From assembly GCF_000292525.1 (NCBI RefSeq), contig NZ_AEYF01000045.1:186001-250000 (forward strand): a DNA stretch of 64,000 nucleotides. The letters are read 5' to 3'. The notes below the pieces were generated by a model. It was not told where the DNA came from and ran no database searches. It saw nothing but the letters and a program-made list of their open reading frames with translations. Below, piece by piece: positions 1-8,712 of this stretch (position 1 is its first letter; every line of letters starts with the position of its first letter). The position numbers and the translations under genes were made by a program. Source of the stretch: Rhizobium sp. CCGE 510. Lineage in GTDB: Bacteria > Pseudomonadota > Alphaproteobacteria > Rhizobiales > Rhizobiaceae.

Positions 1-62
1 ATGAGGGCGAGCTCATCGTGCTTCACCGGAAAGGCGAAAGGTTCGGCTTTGATCTGTGCCAT
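1..62 (-). CDS. cysteine hydrolase (isochorismatase-like), N-terminus only
   Basis: Only the first 20 codons lie in the window; the gene runs off the left edge. The readable N-terminus, beginning MAQIKAEPFAFPV and ending ELAL, has the lead-in that precedes the first beta strand and catalytic Asp of isochorismatase-like cysteine hydrolases such as ureidoacrylate, biuret and triuret hydrolases. Its ATG overlaps the stop of the upstream ATPase gene by one base (TGATG), so it is the last visible gene of the cyanuric acid/biuret operon. A second amidohydrolase of this family would suit a further step on biuret, triuret or a related ureido compound, but that is inference. The family call rests on about 20 residues plus context. 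Confidence 0.5.
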   Translation of the reverse strand, partial: MAQIKAEPFAFPVKHDELAL

Positions 63-1612
63 CAATGATGTCCCGCCATGTGGGCGCCGATCACGCCGAT
101 ATCGGCCGAGCGCGCCGGCGTTTCGTAAACCAGCTTGCCTTCCGAAATGACCATGATGCGGTCGGACATCTCGAGCAGTTCGTCGAGGTCTTCGGAAAGC
201 AGCAGCACGGCGGCGCCCAGATTGCGTGCCTTCATGATGCGGGCGCGGATTTCGGCAACGGCCGAGAAATCGAGACCGAAACAGGGGTTCGAGACGATCA
301 GCAGATCGACATCGCCGGTCAGTTCGCGGGCGAGCACCGCCCGCTGCACGTTGCCGCCCGAAAGCGCTGCGATCGGCGAGGCGGAAGAGGCGGTCTTGAC
401 CTTGAAGTCGGAGATCAGCGCCGAGGCACGCTTCTTCATGCTGCCCTTGTTCAGCCAGATCGCGTCCTTGCCGTCCTGCTTCAAGTCGAAGGTGCGGAAC
501 GCAAGGTTCTCGCTCACGGTCATTTTCGGCGCACAGGCATTCTGCAACGGCTCTTCGGGGATGAAACGCACCCTGTTCTTGCGGGTCTCGTCGCGGGTGG
601 CGCCATAAGCCTCGCCATTGACCATGACCTGGCCGCTATCGGTCGGGCGCTGGCCTGCCAGAATTTCGGTCAGCTCCTTCTGGCCGTTGCCCGATATGCC
701 GGCAATGCCGACGATCTCGCCGGAGCGGACCGTAAGCGCGTCGATCTCGATGGTCTTCAGGCCGGAGCGATCCGGGGCCCTCACGTGGCTGACGGTCAGC
801 ACGGGTCTTGCCGCTTCCGCCACCGGCAGACGGCTGTCGAGCTCGGCGAGCTTGACGTCGCCGATCATCATGGCCGCCATCTCGGCGGTGGAGACCTCGC
901 CGACCTTGCCGGTGCCGACCAGCTTGCCGCGCCGCAGGATCGAGACGGCATCAGCGAACTTCGTCACCTCGTGGAACTTGTGGGAAATCATCAGCACGGT
1001 GAGCTCGCCGCGCTCGGTCATCCCGCGCACGATGCCGAGCATCTCATCGGCTTCGGCGGGCGTCAGCACCGAGGTCGGCTCGTCGAGCACGAGGAAGGAG
1101 CGGCCGAGATAGAGCTGTTTGACGATTTCGAGCTTCTGCTTCTCGCCGGCGGCAAGCTCGCTCACCGGCCTGTCGAGCGGGATCTTGAACGGCATGCGCT
1201 CCATGAAGGCTGCGAGGTCCTTGCGCTCCTTCGCCCAGTTGATGATTGAAGGCACCTCGGTGCGGCTGATGACGAGGTTCTCGGCGCCTGTCAGCGAGGG
1301 AACGAGCGTGAAATGCTGATAGACCATGCCGAGGCCATAGGTCGCGGCATCCTTGGGTGAGGCAACCGCCACCTCGCGGCCGTCGACCGACAGCGAGCCT
1401 GACGTGGCGTGATAGAAACCCATGATGCATTTGACGAGTGTCGACTTGCCGGCGCCGTTTTCGCCGAGAAGCGCGTGAAAAGAGCCGGCCGGAACGGCGA
1501 TCGAGACGTTGTCGAGCGCGGTGAAGCTGCCGAAACGCATGGTCATATCGAGAGACTCAATGCCGACGGCCTTGCCGGCTTGCGGAAGGGGCGTGTCGCG
1601 GACTGTGCTCAC
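62..1612 (-). CDS. BMP-family ABC transporter, double ATP-binding protein
   Basis: A 516-aa ATPase with two fused nucleotide-binding domains, the layout of the NupO/YufO partners of BMP-type (nucleoside/purine) importers. Domain 1 has a full Walker A (GENGAGKST), a diverged signature (LAAGEKQ) and Walker B (LVLDEPTS). Domain 2 has a degenerate P-loop (GISGNGQKE), a good LSGGN signature and an altered Walker B ending in SNPCFGLD, so most ATP turnover probably occurs at one site. I chose the GTG at 1612: AAGGAG lies at proper distance and the codon follows the cyanuric acid hydrolase stop by one base. The open frame extends much further upstream, but only as antisense shadow of the previous gene. 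It should energise the two permeases at 4411-6464. Confidence 0.9.
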   Translation of the reverse strand: MSTVRDTPLPQAGKAVGIESLDMTMRFGSFTALDNVSIAVPAGSFHALLGENGAGKSTLVKCIMGFYHATSGSLSVDGREVAVASPKDAATYGLGMVYQHFTLVPSLTGAENLVISRTEVPSIINWAKERKDLAAFMERMPFKIPLDRPVSELAAGEKQKLEIVKQLYLGRSFLVLDEPTSVLTPAEADEMLGIVRGMTERGELTVLMISHKFHEVTKFADAVSILRRGKLVGTGKVGEVSTAEMAAMMIGDVKLAELDSRLPVAEAARPVLTVSHVRAPDRSGLKTIEIDALTVRSGEIVGIAGISGNGQKELTEILAGQRPTDSGQVMVNGEAYGATRDETRKNRVRFIPEEPLQNACAPKMTVSENLAFRTFDLKQDGKDAIWLNKGSMKKRASALISDFKVKTASSASPIAALSGGNVQRAVLARELTGDVDLLIVSNPCFGLDFSAVAEIRARIMKARNLGAAVLLLSEDLDELLEMSDRIMVISEGKLVYETPARSADIGVIGAHMAGHH

Positions 1613-1613
1613 T

Positions 1614-2669
1614 TCATTGCTCCTTTTCGACGATGATGGCGACGGGACCGCCGCCGGGCGGACCCTGGTGTTCGGCGCCGCCGGACACATAGAGATCGGT
1701 AATGCCGAAGATGCCGGCGAGAACGCCGCCGACGAAGGCACGGGCATGGCGGGTGCCTGCAATATCCGAGTCATCGAGCATCGTGTGGCGCCTGCCGCCG
1801 ATCCTGCCGGACGGATCCGGCTCGGCCTTGGCGAGAACCGCCGCCAGCCGGCCGTTTTCCGGCAGGCGTTCGCGGGCTTTCCTGACGGAATGCGCGTCGA
1901 TCGCATCCCGCATGACCGCGTGGTCGATCGACAGCGGACCGGACCATTTTGCGCTCATGCCGAGGACGATGATTTCGTGATCGGTGAGTTCGACCCCGGA
2001 CGAGGTTGAGGCGCAGCGGGAAAAGAGATCGAAACGTGTGCAGATGTCGGCATCGCCGATCGATGTCGCATCTATCTCGCCGAGGGCCACGGCGACGCCG
2101 AGAGCCGAAGCGCCGCGCGAGAGGCCCATGGATTTCAGCGTGTCGTGGGTTGCGACCGTCCTGCCTGCTGCCTCGGCCTCGGCAATCCGGCGCGAGGTGA
2201 GCAACGGGCACTTGATCTGCACGAAATGGACATCGGCGGGATCACCGATGCCGGCATCCCTCATCGCGGACTTCACGCCTTCGGCAACGAGCAGGATCTG
2301 TTCCCGGCGCCCGAGATGTTCGGTGGGCAGCGCGGGGGTACGCGACACACCAATGGCCAGCGCCCGTTCGCCCGGGGTTTCTACGGTTTCACGCGCAAAA
2401 ACCGTCCAATGCGGCGAGAGCCCACCCTCGGTGCCGCCGGACATGATGATCGAGACGCCGTCGACGCCATATCTACTGAACAATGTCTCGAAGCTGCGGG
2501 TGGCATAACCGCGGGTAAAATCATTGACGCAGCCATTGCCTTCCGTCTTGCCGAGAACGGCGACAACGTTGTTCGCCTGAAGGCCGCTAGCAAAGAGCGC
2601 CTCGACGCCGGCAACGTCATCGGGGCCGTCGGCCGGCACGCGAAAGACATGGGCACGCAATGACGGCAT
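1614..2669 (-). CDS. atzD: ring-opening amidohydrolase, cyanuric acid hydrolase (AtzD/barbiturase family)
   Basis: A 351-aa member of the AtzD/TrzD/barbiturase family, the usual length. These enzymes hydrolyse the s-triazine ring of cyanuric acid to carboxybiuret, which decarboxylates to biuret. The protein shows the family's three repeated units, each with a serine-glycine active-site motif: near residue 77 (SGGTEGGLSPHW), a middle SRGASALGV stretch, and a C-terminal YVSGGAEHQGPPGGGP stretch. A lysine at about 41 precedes the first serine. The ATG overlaps the biuH stop by one base (TGATG), so the two are translationally coupled and should act in series. Barbiturase is the alternative reaction in this family, but the adjacent biuH makes cyanuric acid much more likely. 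Confidence 0.88.
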   Translation of the reverse strand: MPSLRAHVFRVPADGPDDVAGVEALFASGLQANNVVAVLGKTEGNGCVNDFTRGYATRSFETLFSRYGVDGVSIIMSGGTEGGLSPHWTVFARETVETPGERALAIGVSRTPALPTEHLGRREQILLVAEGVKSAMRDAGIGDPADVHFVQIKCPLLTSRRIAEAEAAGRTVATHDTLKSMGLSRGASALGVAVALGEIDATSIGDADICTRFDLFSRCASTSSGVELTDHEIIVLGMSAKWSGPLSIDHAVMRDAIDAHSVRKARERLPENGRLAAVLAKAEPDPSGRIGGRRHTMLDDSDIAGTRHARAFVGGVLAGIFGITDLYVSGGAEHQGPPGGGPVAIIVEKEQ

Positions 2670-3370
2670 CAGGGCAGCGCCTCGACTAGAGCCGCGGAAC
2701 TGGAGACCGAGCCGAAGACGCCGCCCTGCATCTTCACCATCTTGATGGCGGCGAGGTGGTTTCCGTAGTCGGTCGCACCGCAGCAGTCCTCCAGAAGCAG
2801 GCATTCATAGCCGCGGTCGTTTGCCTCGCGCATCGTCGTCGAAACGCAGACATCGGTGGTGATCCCCGTGAGGATAATGTTCTCGATGCGCTTCTGGTTG
2901 AGGATGAGTTCGAGGTCGGTGGCGCAGAACGAACCCTTGCCGGGCTTGTCGATGATCGTCTCGCCTTCGATCGGGTAGAGTTCGGGGATGATGTCCCAGC
3001 CGGGTTCGCCACGCGTCAGGATGCGGCCGCAGGGGCCGGGATCACCGATGCCGGCGCCGATCCGCTGCGAGCGCCAGCGTTTGTTTGCCGGCAGATCGGC
3101 GAGGTCGGGGCGGTGGCCCTCGCGGGTGTGGATGATGTGGTAGTCCTTGGCCCGCATGGCCGCAAGCACGCGTTTGATGGGTTCGATCGGCGCCTGCACC
3201 AGCGACAGGTCGTAGCCCATATGGTCGACATAGCCGCCCTTGCCGCAGAAATCCGTCTGCATGTCGATGATGATGAGGGCGGTATTGTCAGGCCTCAGAG
3301 CGCCGTTATAGGGCCACGGATACGGATCGGCGTCGATAAAATGCCCTTTGGTTTCGACCATCGCGTCCAT
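2669..3370 (-). CDS. biuH: biuret hydrolase (biuret amidohydrolase)
   Basis: A 233-aa cysteine hydrolase of the isochorismatase fold that cleaves biuret to allophanate and ammonia. With the start placed at the second of two close Met codons (MDAM), the catalytic triad falls at Asp36 (IIIDMQTDF), Lys142 ([10 protein letters not shown]) and Cys175 ([10 protein letters not shown]). These are the numbers reported for BiuH of R. leguminosarum bv. viciae 3841, and the protein closely resembles that sequence as I remember it. An upstream ATG at 3373 would add one residue. The gene lies 11 bp after the amidase gene and overlaps the cyanuric acid hydrolase start by one base. Its product feeds allophanate into nitrogen assimilation; no allophanate hydrolase is visible in the window. 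Confidence 0.93.
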   Translation of the reverse strand: MDAMVETKGHFIDADPYPWPYNGALRPDNTALIIIDMQTDFCGKGGYVDHMGYDLSLVQAPIEPIKRVLAAMRAKDYHIIHTREGHRPDLADLPANKRWRSQRIGAGIGDPGPCGRILTRGEPGWDIIPELYPIEGETIIDKPGKGSFCATDLELILNQKRIENIILTGITTDVCVSTTMREANDRGYECLLLEDCCGATDYGNHLAAIKMVKMQGGVFGSVSSSAALVEALP

Positions 3371-3381
3371 CATTCTCTCTC

Positions 3382-4398
3382 CTATTCCGCGGCAGGTTTG
3401 AGGGGTTCGCCGTAACGGCGCATCGGCTTGTCAAATCCGCAGGACGTGCCGTCCTTGACCTTTATCTCGTCTTCCCATGGCAGGCGGTATTTGCCGGCGA
3501 CAAGGTCGTGCATGTAGGTGTAGGGCGCATCCTGGGCGCCGCCGGCGACGGCGACATAGCCGCGATGGCCGAACTGGTAGATGTTGTTCTCCACCCCCCA
3601 GCCGAGCCGGGCCTCCCGCACCAAGTCAGGACGCACCTCGGCGGTGATGATCTCGTTAGGCCGGCCGGAGGTGCCGTGGGCGATGATCGCGCCGTCGAAA
3701 TTGCAGATCATGCCTTCACCCATGGAATCGAACGTGCCGTCCGAGCCGCACATGCAGACATTGGCGGTGATCATCAGGTTGCAGAAGGCGTTGGCCTGGT
3801 TGGTGAAGCGCCAGGCATCGCGGATCGGCGCCGTGTAGCCGGCGGTGCGGATCATGATTTCGGCGCCCTTATAGGCGCATTCGCGCGCCATCTCCGGGAA
3901 CATGCCGTCATGGCAGATGATCAGCGCAAGCTTGGCGCCCCGCGGGCCCTCGATGACAGGGATGCCAAGATCGCCGGGCTCCCAGGGCTCGACGGGGATC
4001 CAGGGATGCATCTTGCGATAATAGAGCTTCAGCTCGCCCTGGTCGTCGATGACGATGCCGGAATTATAGGGCATGCCGCCGGGATTGAGCTCCATGATCG
4101 AGAAGCAGCCCCAGATCCGGTTGTCGCTGCAGGCCTGCTTGAAGGCCGCGACCTCCGGCCCGTCGAGCGTGCACATGATCTCCGGATTGATGTCCATGGA
4201 GAGGCCGTGCAGCGCGTATTCGGGAAAGATGACGAGGTCCATGCCCGGCTGGTTGCGCCGCGCCTTGGCCACCAGATCGACGATCACCTGCGTCTGCTTT
4301 GCCAAGTCCGCTTTGGTGACGGTCACCGGCAGCTGGAGCTGAACGAGGCCGATGCCGACGCCGTGTTCGGATTTGTTGAGACCACCAAGTCCGTTCAT
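3382..4398 (-). CDS. formamidase-like aliphatic amidase (nitrilase superfamily)
   Basis: A 338-aa carbon-nitrogen hydrolase with the Glu-Lys-Cys triad of the nitrilase superfamily: E in [11 protein letters not shown] in [13 protein letters not shown] and C in [11 protein letters not shown]. Length and the motif around the catalytic Cys fit the AmiE/AmiF aliphatic amidase branch; formamidase (AmiF, formamide to formate and ammonia) is the closest named type I recognise. The cytoplasmic product sits between the permease genes and biuH, 12 bp after one and 11 bp before the other, so it is part of the operon. Its substrate here may be a formyl- or carbamoyl-amide released with or alongside triazine breakdown; that is inference. 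Generic aliphatic amidase is the alternative. Confidence 0.8.
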   Translation of the reverse strand: MNGLGGLNKSEHGVGIGLVQLQLPVTVTKADLAKQTQVIVDLVAKARRNQPGMDLVIFPEYALHGLSMDINPEIMCTLDGPEVAAFKQACSDNRIWGCFSIMELNPGGMPYNSGIVIDDQGELKLYYRKMHPWIPVEPWEPGDLGIPVIEGPRGAKLALIICHDGMFPEMARECAYKGAEIMIRTAGYTAPIRDAWRFTNQANAFCNLMITANVCMCGSDGTFDSMGEGMICNFDGAIIAHGTSGRPNEIITAEVRPDLVREARLGWGVENNIYQFGHRGYVAVAGGAQDAPYTYMHDLVAGKYRLPWEDEIKVKDGTSCGFDKPMRRYGEPLKPAAE

Positions 4399-4410
4399 CG
4401 GAAAGCTCCG

Positions 4411-5337
4411 TTATTTCGTGAGCGACAGCGCACCCGGCGCACCGGCGAGCGAGCGGGTGGGCGAAGAAGTGGCGATCAGGATGACGAGGGTGAGCACGTA
4501 AGGCGCGGCGTAAAAAAGGTAGTAGCCTTGTGTGACGCCGACCGATTGCAGCGCCGGACCGAGCGCGCCGGCGCCGCCGAAAAGCAGGGCGGCGAGGAAG
4601 CAGCCGATCGGGTTCCAGCGGGCGAAGATGACGAGGGCCACGGCCATCAGGCCCTGGCCCGACGAAATGCCTTCGTTCCACGAGCCCGGATAATAGAGCG
4701 AGAGGTAAGCGCCGCCGATTGCCGCCAGCGAGCCGCCGGCGGCCGTCGCCAGCAGGCGAACCCGGTCCGGGTGGATGCCCATGGCCCGGGCCGCGTCGGT
4801 GCTATCGCCGACAACGCGCAGGATCAGGCCGATCCTGGTATTCTTGAAGGCCCAGAACAGGAAGAGGGCAAGTGCCGCGCCGATGAAGAACAGCACGTTG
4901 ATATTGAGCGCCGCCTGGATCTGCGGAGTACTCGACCAGCCGCCGAGCGCGATCGAGGGCAGTTTCGGCGCCACCGGCTGAATGAAGGATTTGCCGAGGA
5001 AGAACGCCATGCCGAGACCGAACTGCATCATGGCGATGCCGATGGCGATGTCGTTGACCTTCGGGAACTTGCAGATCCAGCCGTGGATGAGGCCGAAGAT
5101 CGCGCCCGCCACCATTGCGGCCAGCACGCCGAGGGTGGGCGAGCCAGTGATGACGGCCACCGCATAGGCCGTCATGGCGCCGAAGACGAGCGTGCCTTCC
5201 AGGCCGAGATTGATGCGGCCGGAGCGTTCGGTGATCGCCTCGCCAAGGCTGACGAAGATGAAGGGGGTGGAAACGCGGATGGCGCCTGCGAAGATCGCCA
5301 GCGGCACGCCCCAGACGCCGATGCCTGTCCCTTCCAT
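4411..5337 (-). CDS. BMP-family ABC transporter, inner-membrane permease 2
   Basis: A 308-aa polytopic membrane protein with about eight to ten hydrophobic segments and the BPD_transp_2 signature region (INLGLEGTLVFGAM near the N-terminus). It belongs to the shorter, second permease class (NupQ/YufQ-like) of BMP importers. The start at 5337 overlaps the stop of permease 1 by one base (TGATG). A much longer open frame upstream is only the reverse shadow of permease 1. With the 375-aa permease and the double ATPase it forms the import channel for the substrate of the cyanuric acid/biuret enzymes, presumably cyanuric acid or a related cyclic ureide; the substrate is inferred from context only. 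Confidence 0.88.
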   Translation of the reverse strand: MEGTGIGVWGVPLAIFAGAIRVSTPFIFVSLGEAITERSGRINLGLEGTLVFGAMTAYAVAVITGSPTLGVLAAMVAGAIFGLIHGWICKFPKVNDIAIGIAMMQFGLGMAFFLGKSFIQPVAPKLPSIALGGWSSTPQIQAALNINVLFFIGAALALFLFWAFKNTRIGLILRVVGDSTDAARAMGIHPDRVRLLATAAGGSLAAIGGAYLSLYYPGSWNEGISSGQGLMAVALVIFARWNPIGCFLAALLFGGAGALGPALQSVGVTQGYYLFYAAPYVLTLVILIATSSPTRSLAGAPGALSLTK

Positions 5338-6464
5338 CAGAGGCTCCTTTTCCAGAGGTCGGGATTGAAGATCTTGAAGCGGCCGTAGAAGGTCTCGCAG
5401 AACAGAATGACGATGAAGAGCGTGCCCTGCAGCACCAGAACCGTCGCATCCGGCAGGCCCATGCGCCGCTGGATGAGGCCGCCCGAGGCGTCGATGCCGC
5501 CGAGCAGGATCGCCACTGGAATGATCGCCAGCGGATTGTGCCTGGCGAGGAAGGCGACGAGGATGCCGGTATAACCATAGCCGGCGGCAAGCGAGGCATT
5601 GGCGCTTCCCTGCACCGCCGCCACTTCGATCATGCCCGCCAGGCCGGCAAAACTGCCGGCAAGCGCGGTAAATCCGGCGATCAGCTTGCCCACAGGCAGC
5701 CCCTGGATCTGGGCAGCGCGCACGTTGCCGCCGGCGATGCGGGCGGCAAAACCGTAGCTCGTCGCCTCGATCACGATCCACGAAACGATGCAGGCGAGGA
5801 TGCCGATGACGAGACCCCAATGCACGTCCATGCCGGGAATATTGCCGAGCATGTATTCCGCCGGCAGCGGCCTGGTCGACGGCTTGTTGAGGCTCGCCGG
5901 ATCGCGCAGCACCCCTTCGACGAACTGGTTCATCAGGGCAATGGCGATATAGGAGAGCAGCAGCGAGGAGATGGTCTCATTGACCCCGCGGTAATGGCGC
6001 AGGAAACCGGCAAGGCCGATCCAGATACCGCCGACCACCATGGCAGCGATTGCCATCAGAATGAGGGTGAGGAAAACAGGCGCGGTGCCGGCGAGCGGCA
6101 GAGCCATGGCTGCGGCGCCAACGCCGCCCAGCACGACCGCTCCTTCCCCACCGATGATGACGAGGCCGAGACGGGCGGGCAGGGCGACGCAGAGTGCCGT
6201 CAGGAGAAGGGGTGCGGCACGACTTAAGCTGTTCTGCACCGAAAACCAGCTGCCGAAGCCGCCGGTATACATCAGTTGGAAGAGGGTGGCCGGAGACTTG
6301 CCGACCGCCAGGATGAAGAGGGAGAAGAGCGCAAGACCGATCAGGATGGCCGAAAGCCCGATGACAACAGGCTCGGCTCGCCGCGCGATCCATTCGAGGA
6401 CGGGGCGCAGGGAAGCCGGTTTTTCCACGATGGCTATTGCGGGATCATTGGCCTCTATGGTCAT
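5337..6464 (-). CDS. BMP-family ABC transporter, inner-membrane permease 1
   Basis: A 375-aa polytopic membrane protein, the longer first permease (NupP/YufP-like) of BMP-type ABC importers. It has a hydrophilic N-terminus of about 30 residues, a first membrane helix at about 35-55, and the conserved region IIGGEGAVVLGGVGAAAM followed by several further helices. It starts 20 bp after the binding-protein gene and overlaps permease 2 by one base. Context makes it the channel half-pair for uptake of a triazine or ureide nitrogen source. Confidence 0.88.
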   Translation of the reverse strand: MTIEANDPAIAIVEKPASLRPVLEWIARRAEPVVIGLSAILIGLALFSLFILAVGKSPATLFQLMYTGGFGSWFSVQNSLSRAAPLLLTALCVALPARLGLVIIGGEGAVVLGGVGAAAMALPLAGTAPVFLTLILMAIAAMVVGGIWIGLAGFLRHYRGVNETISSLLLSYIAIALMNQFVEGVLRDPASLNKPSTRPLPAEYMLGNIPGMDVHWGLVIGILACIVSWIVIEATSYGFAARIAGGNVRAAQIQGLPVGKLIAGFTALAGSFAGLAGMIEVAAVQGSANASLAAGYGYTGILVAFLARHNPLAIIPVAILLGGIDASGGLIQRRMGLPDATVLVLQGTLFIVILFCETFYGRFKIFNPDLWKRSL

Positions 6465-6484
6465 GGCGCTTCTCCCTTCGCGGT

Positions 6485-7612
6485 TTACGCCGTGGACCCG
6501 ACGACGCCCTCGACCAGATAATTCATGCTCTCGAGCTCAATTGCGTCTTCGGCGTAGCTCTTGTCGGCAGCCACGACAGTGTCGCCTTTGTTGTCCTTCA
6601 ACGGACCCTTGAAGACCGAGAAGCCGCCCTTCATCATCTCCGCCTGCGTGGCCTCAAAAGCCTTGCGGCCCTCCGCGGACACGGCGGGGCCGAGCGCGCT
6701 CATCTTCACGAAGCCGTCCTTCAGGCCGCCACGCACGAAATTGCCGAGCTTTTCGCCGGCCTGCGCCTTCTTGACGAAGTCGCTGTAGACGTTGCCCCAG
6801 GCCCATTCGGCGCCGGTGAGGTACTTTTCGGGAGCAAGCGGGCTCTGGTTGGCGTGATAGCCGCAGACGAAGGCGCCGCGGCCGGCAGCCGTCTCGACGA
6901 CCACTTTGGGGCTGTCGACGTGGCAGGTGATGACGTCGGCGCCCTGGTCAACCAGCGCATTGGTAGCCTCGGCTTCCTTGACGGCGAGCGACCATTCACC
7001 GGTGAAGATCACCTGGCAGGTGATACCAGGATCGACTGCGCGCGCGCCAAGCAGGAAGGCGTTGATATTCTGCAGAACCTGCGGGATCGGCTTGGCGGCG
7101 ACGAAGCCGATCTTCTTGCTCTTTGTCGCATGGCCGGCGGCGATGCCGTTCAGATACTGGCCCTGGAAGATATAGCCGAAATAGGAGCCCGTATTGGCCG
7201 GGTGCTTGCCTTCCTGCCAGAGGCCGCCACAATGGCGGAACTGAACGTCGGGATGTTTAGCGGCCATGGCCAGCATGTGTGGGTCGAAATAGCCGAACGA
7301 GGTCGGAAAGAGCAGGGTCGCACCATCGAGATTGATCATCGACTCCATGGTCTTCTGGACATCGACGGTCTCCGGCACATTCTCTTCTTCGACCAGCGTC
7401 ACGCCCGGCAGCGCCTTGATGACGGCCGCGCCTTCCGCATGCGCCTGGTTATACCCGTAGTCGTCCTTGGGGCCGACATAGATGAAGCCGACGGTCAGCG
7501 CGGTTTGGGCTGCGGCGGAGGAGGCGATCAGGCCGGGCATGGCGCTGGCGAGTGCTCCGGCAGCGGAAGCCTGCAGGAAATTGCGGCGGTTCATGGAAAG
7601 GAGTTTGGTCAT
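6485..7612 (-). CDS. BMP-family ABC transporter, periplasmic substrate-binding protein
   Basis: A 375-aa BMP/Med-family binding protein. The N-terminus carries a twin-arginine signal (MNRRNFLQ, then an Ala-rich hydrophobic stretch ending near SSAAAQ), so it is probably exported folded by Tat. The mature part starts LTVGFIYVGPKDDYGYNQAH, typical of BMP-fold proteins that bind nucleosides, purines or similar heterocycles. I chose the ATG at 7612 because AAGGAG lies seven bases upstream; an earlier Met at 7675 falls on the sigma-54 promoter. First gene of the operon, 20 bp before the permease. Likely ligand: cyanuric acid or a related cyclic ureide, from gene context. Confidence 0.88.
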   Translation of the reverse strand: MTKLLSMNRRNFLQASAAGALASAMPGLIASSAAAQTALTVGFIYVGPKDDYGYNQAHAEGAAVIKALPGVTLVEEENVPETVDVQKTMESMINLDGATLLFPTSFGYFDPHMLAMAAKHPDVQFRHCGGLWQEGKHPANTGSYFGYIFQGQYLNGIAAGHATKSKKIGFVAAKPIPQVLQNINAFLLGARAVDPGITCQVIFTGEWSLAVKEAEATNALVDQGADVITCHVDSPKVVVETAAGRGAFVCGYHANQSPLAPEKYLTGAEWAWGNVYSDFVKKAQAGEKLGNFVRGGLKDGFVKMSALGPAVSAEGRKAFEATQAEMMKGGFSVFKGPLKDNKGDTVVAADKSYAEDAIELESMNYLVEGVVGSTA

Positions 7613-7666
7613 TGGAATGCTCCTTGCGGCGCTGGGCCGGTTGCGAAACAGGACAGCAAAGTGCAT

Positions 7667-7681
7667 GCAATGCATGTGCCA
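7667..7681 (-). promoter_or_regulatory. sigma-54 (RpoN) promoter of the cyanurate/biuret operon
   Basis: On the minus strand the sequence reads TGGCAC, five bases, TTGC, preceded by T and followed by A. This matches the -24/-12 consensus (YTGGCAC-N5-TTGCA) at every key base. The expected transcript start near 7655 leaves about 43 nt to the ATG at 7612. Sigma-54 implies NtrC-type nitrogen control, in line with the established nitrogen control of cyanuric acid genes in Pseudomonas ADP. The element is also nearly palindromic, which could mislead a reader into calling it an operator. Confidence 0.8.
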
Positions 7682-7740
7682 AAAACCAACTTATTGTTTT
7701 ATATATATTATTCCTGTAGAAGCAACCTGCGACGTTTAAA

Positions 7741-7750
7741 GTGCATGCAG
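7741..7750. promoter_or_regulatory. candidate GntR operator, site 1
   Basis: GTGCATGCAG, a near-palindrome about 60 bp upstream of the sigma-54 element. It resembles the site at 7916-7925 in 8 of 10 positions. Assigned to the divergent GntR protein by position and mutual similarity only. Confidence 0.35.
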
Positions 7751-7915
7751 ATTGACCGCAGAAGCGCATAAAAAATAACCACGCTATCTTTTTTGCTCAT
7801 TTTAGCTGCGGAGTCAGCGTGTCGGCAGCAGTTTCGGACTGCGCCTTGCATCGAAAAGTGAAAATCTAACAATATCTTCGCCACCTAGTTTGACTTATCG
7901 AGTGGTGAACGGCAT

Positions 7916-7925
7916 CTGTATGCAG
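7916..7925. promoter_or_regulatory. candidate GntR operator, site 2
   Basis: CTGTATGCAG, a near-palindrome 27 bp before the gntR start codon. This suits autoregulation by a FadR/FCD-type GntR protein. It matches site 1 in 8 of 10 positions. No experimental support is visible in the sequence. Confidence 0.35.
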
Positions 7926-7951
7926 AGTGTTGATGTGAGCAGATTCGTATC

Positions 7952-8626
7952 GTGAAGCAGGCCAAACGCAGAGAAGTCATCCGCACCGGAACCACCGTTG
8001 AACAGATGGTGAGGGCGATTTCCGACATGATCGTCACAGGCGAAATCCTGCCGGGTGGAAAGCTGGACGAGGTGTCGCTTGCGGCTCGTTTCGACGTTTC
8101 GCGCACGCCGGTCAGAGAAGCCTTGCGTGAACTCAGCGCGATGGGATTGGTTGCGCGCGAACCAAACCGCAGTGCCGTCGTTACCAATGTCACCGAGGCC
8201 TACCTGCATTCGATGTTCGAGGCGATGGCGGAACTCGAAGCGATCTGCGCCAGGCTCTCGGCCGAGCGTATGACGGTCGATGAACGGCGGGCGCTGGAAC
8301 TGGATCATCGGGGATCGGTGAAGCTGGTGCATGCCGGTGCGGAAGAGGAATATTCGGCTCACAACACCGAATTTCACACCCGGCTTTATCGCGGCGCGCA
8401 TAACGATCATGTCTTCGAGATGGTGACTCAGACGCGGGCGCGGCTCGCGGCTTTTCGGCGGGCGCAGTTCCGTCTGCCCGGGCGTCTGGCGAAATCCTAT
8501 GAAGAGCACGGCCGGATCGTGACCGCGATCATGCGCGCGGACGCCGCCGCCGCGGGGCAGGCGGCATATTCCCACGTGGAAATTGTCAGCGATGCCAGCG
8601 CGGTATTTGCAACGCCTGGGGAATAG
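7952..8626 (+). CDS. GntR-family transcriptional regulator (FCD subfamily)
   Basis: A 224-aa regulator. The N-terminal winged helix-turn-helix (residues about 15-80) includes the GntR signature LAARFDVSRTPVREALREL. The C-terminal all-helical FCD domain (about 85-215) carries acidic and His residues that usually bind a metal and an organic acid. The start is GTG at 7952. It is divergent from the cyanurate operon, with paired near-palindromes in the shared region, so it probably controls that operon and itself. Its ligand is likely a pathway intermediate (inference). Confidence 0.88.
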   Translation: MKQAKRREVIRTGTTVEQMVRAISDMIVTGEILPGGKLDEVSLAARFDVSRTPVREALRELSAMGLVAREPNRSAVVTNVTEAYLHSMFEAMAELEAICARLSAERMTVDERRALELDHRGSVKLVHAGAEEEYSAHNTEFHTRLYRGAHNDHVFEMVTQTRARLAAFRRAQFRLPGRLAKSYEEHGRIVTAIMRADAAAAGQAAYSHVEIVSDASAVFATPGE

Positions 8627-8712
8627 AGAGGGCGCGACGCCTAAAATCACGCGTCCCGCACCCGCTACCAAGACAAAAATCACCACCGGCAAAAAGCCCG
8701 GTTGTTTCCCGG

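Larger units (their letters stand above)
7613..7951. other. divergent regulatory region between the cyanurate operon and gntR
   Basis: A 339-bp gap with no coding sequence. It holds a sigma-54 -24/-12 element for the minus-strand operon (7667-7681), an AT-rich stretch just upstream of it (about 7691-7712), and two related near-palindromes at 7741-7750 and 7916-7925 that could bind the GntR regulator. Confidence 0.7.

Noticed and set aside
3508-5388. A plus-strand open frame of 626 codons
   Set aside because: Antisense to the amidase and permease genes, rich in Asp, His and Arg as such shadows are, with no recognisable fold.
7661-7682. TGCATGCAATGCATG repeat as an operator
   Set aside because: On the minus strand it is a complete sigma-54 promoter at correct distance from the gene, the simpler reading.
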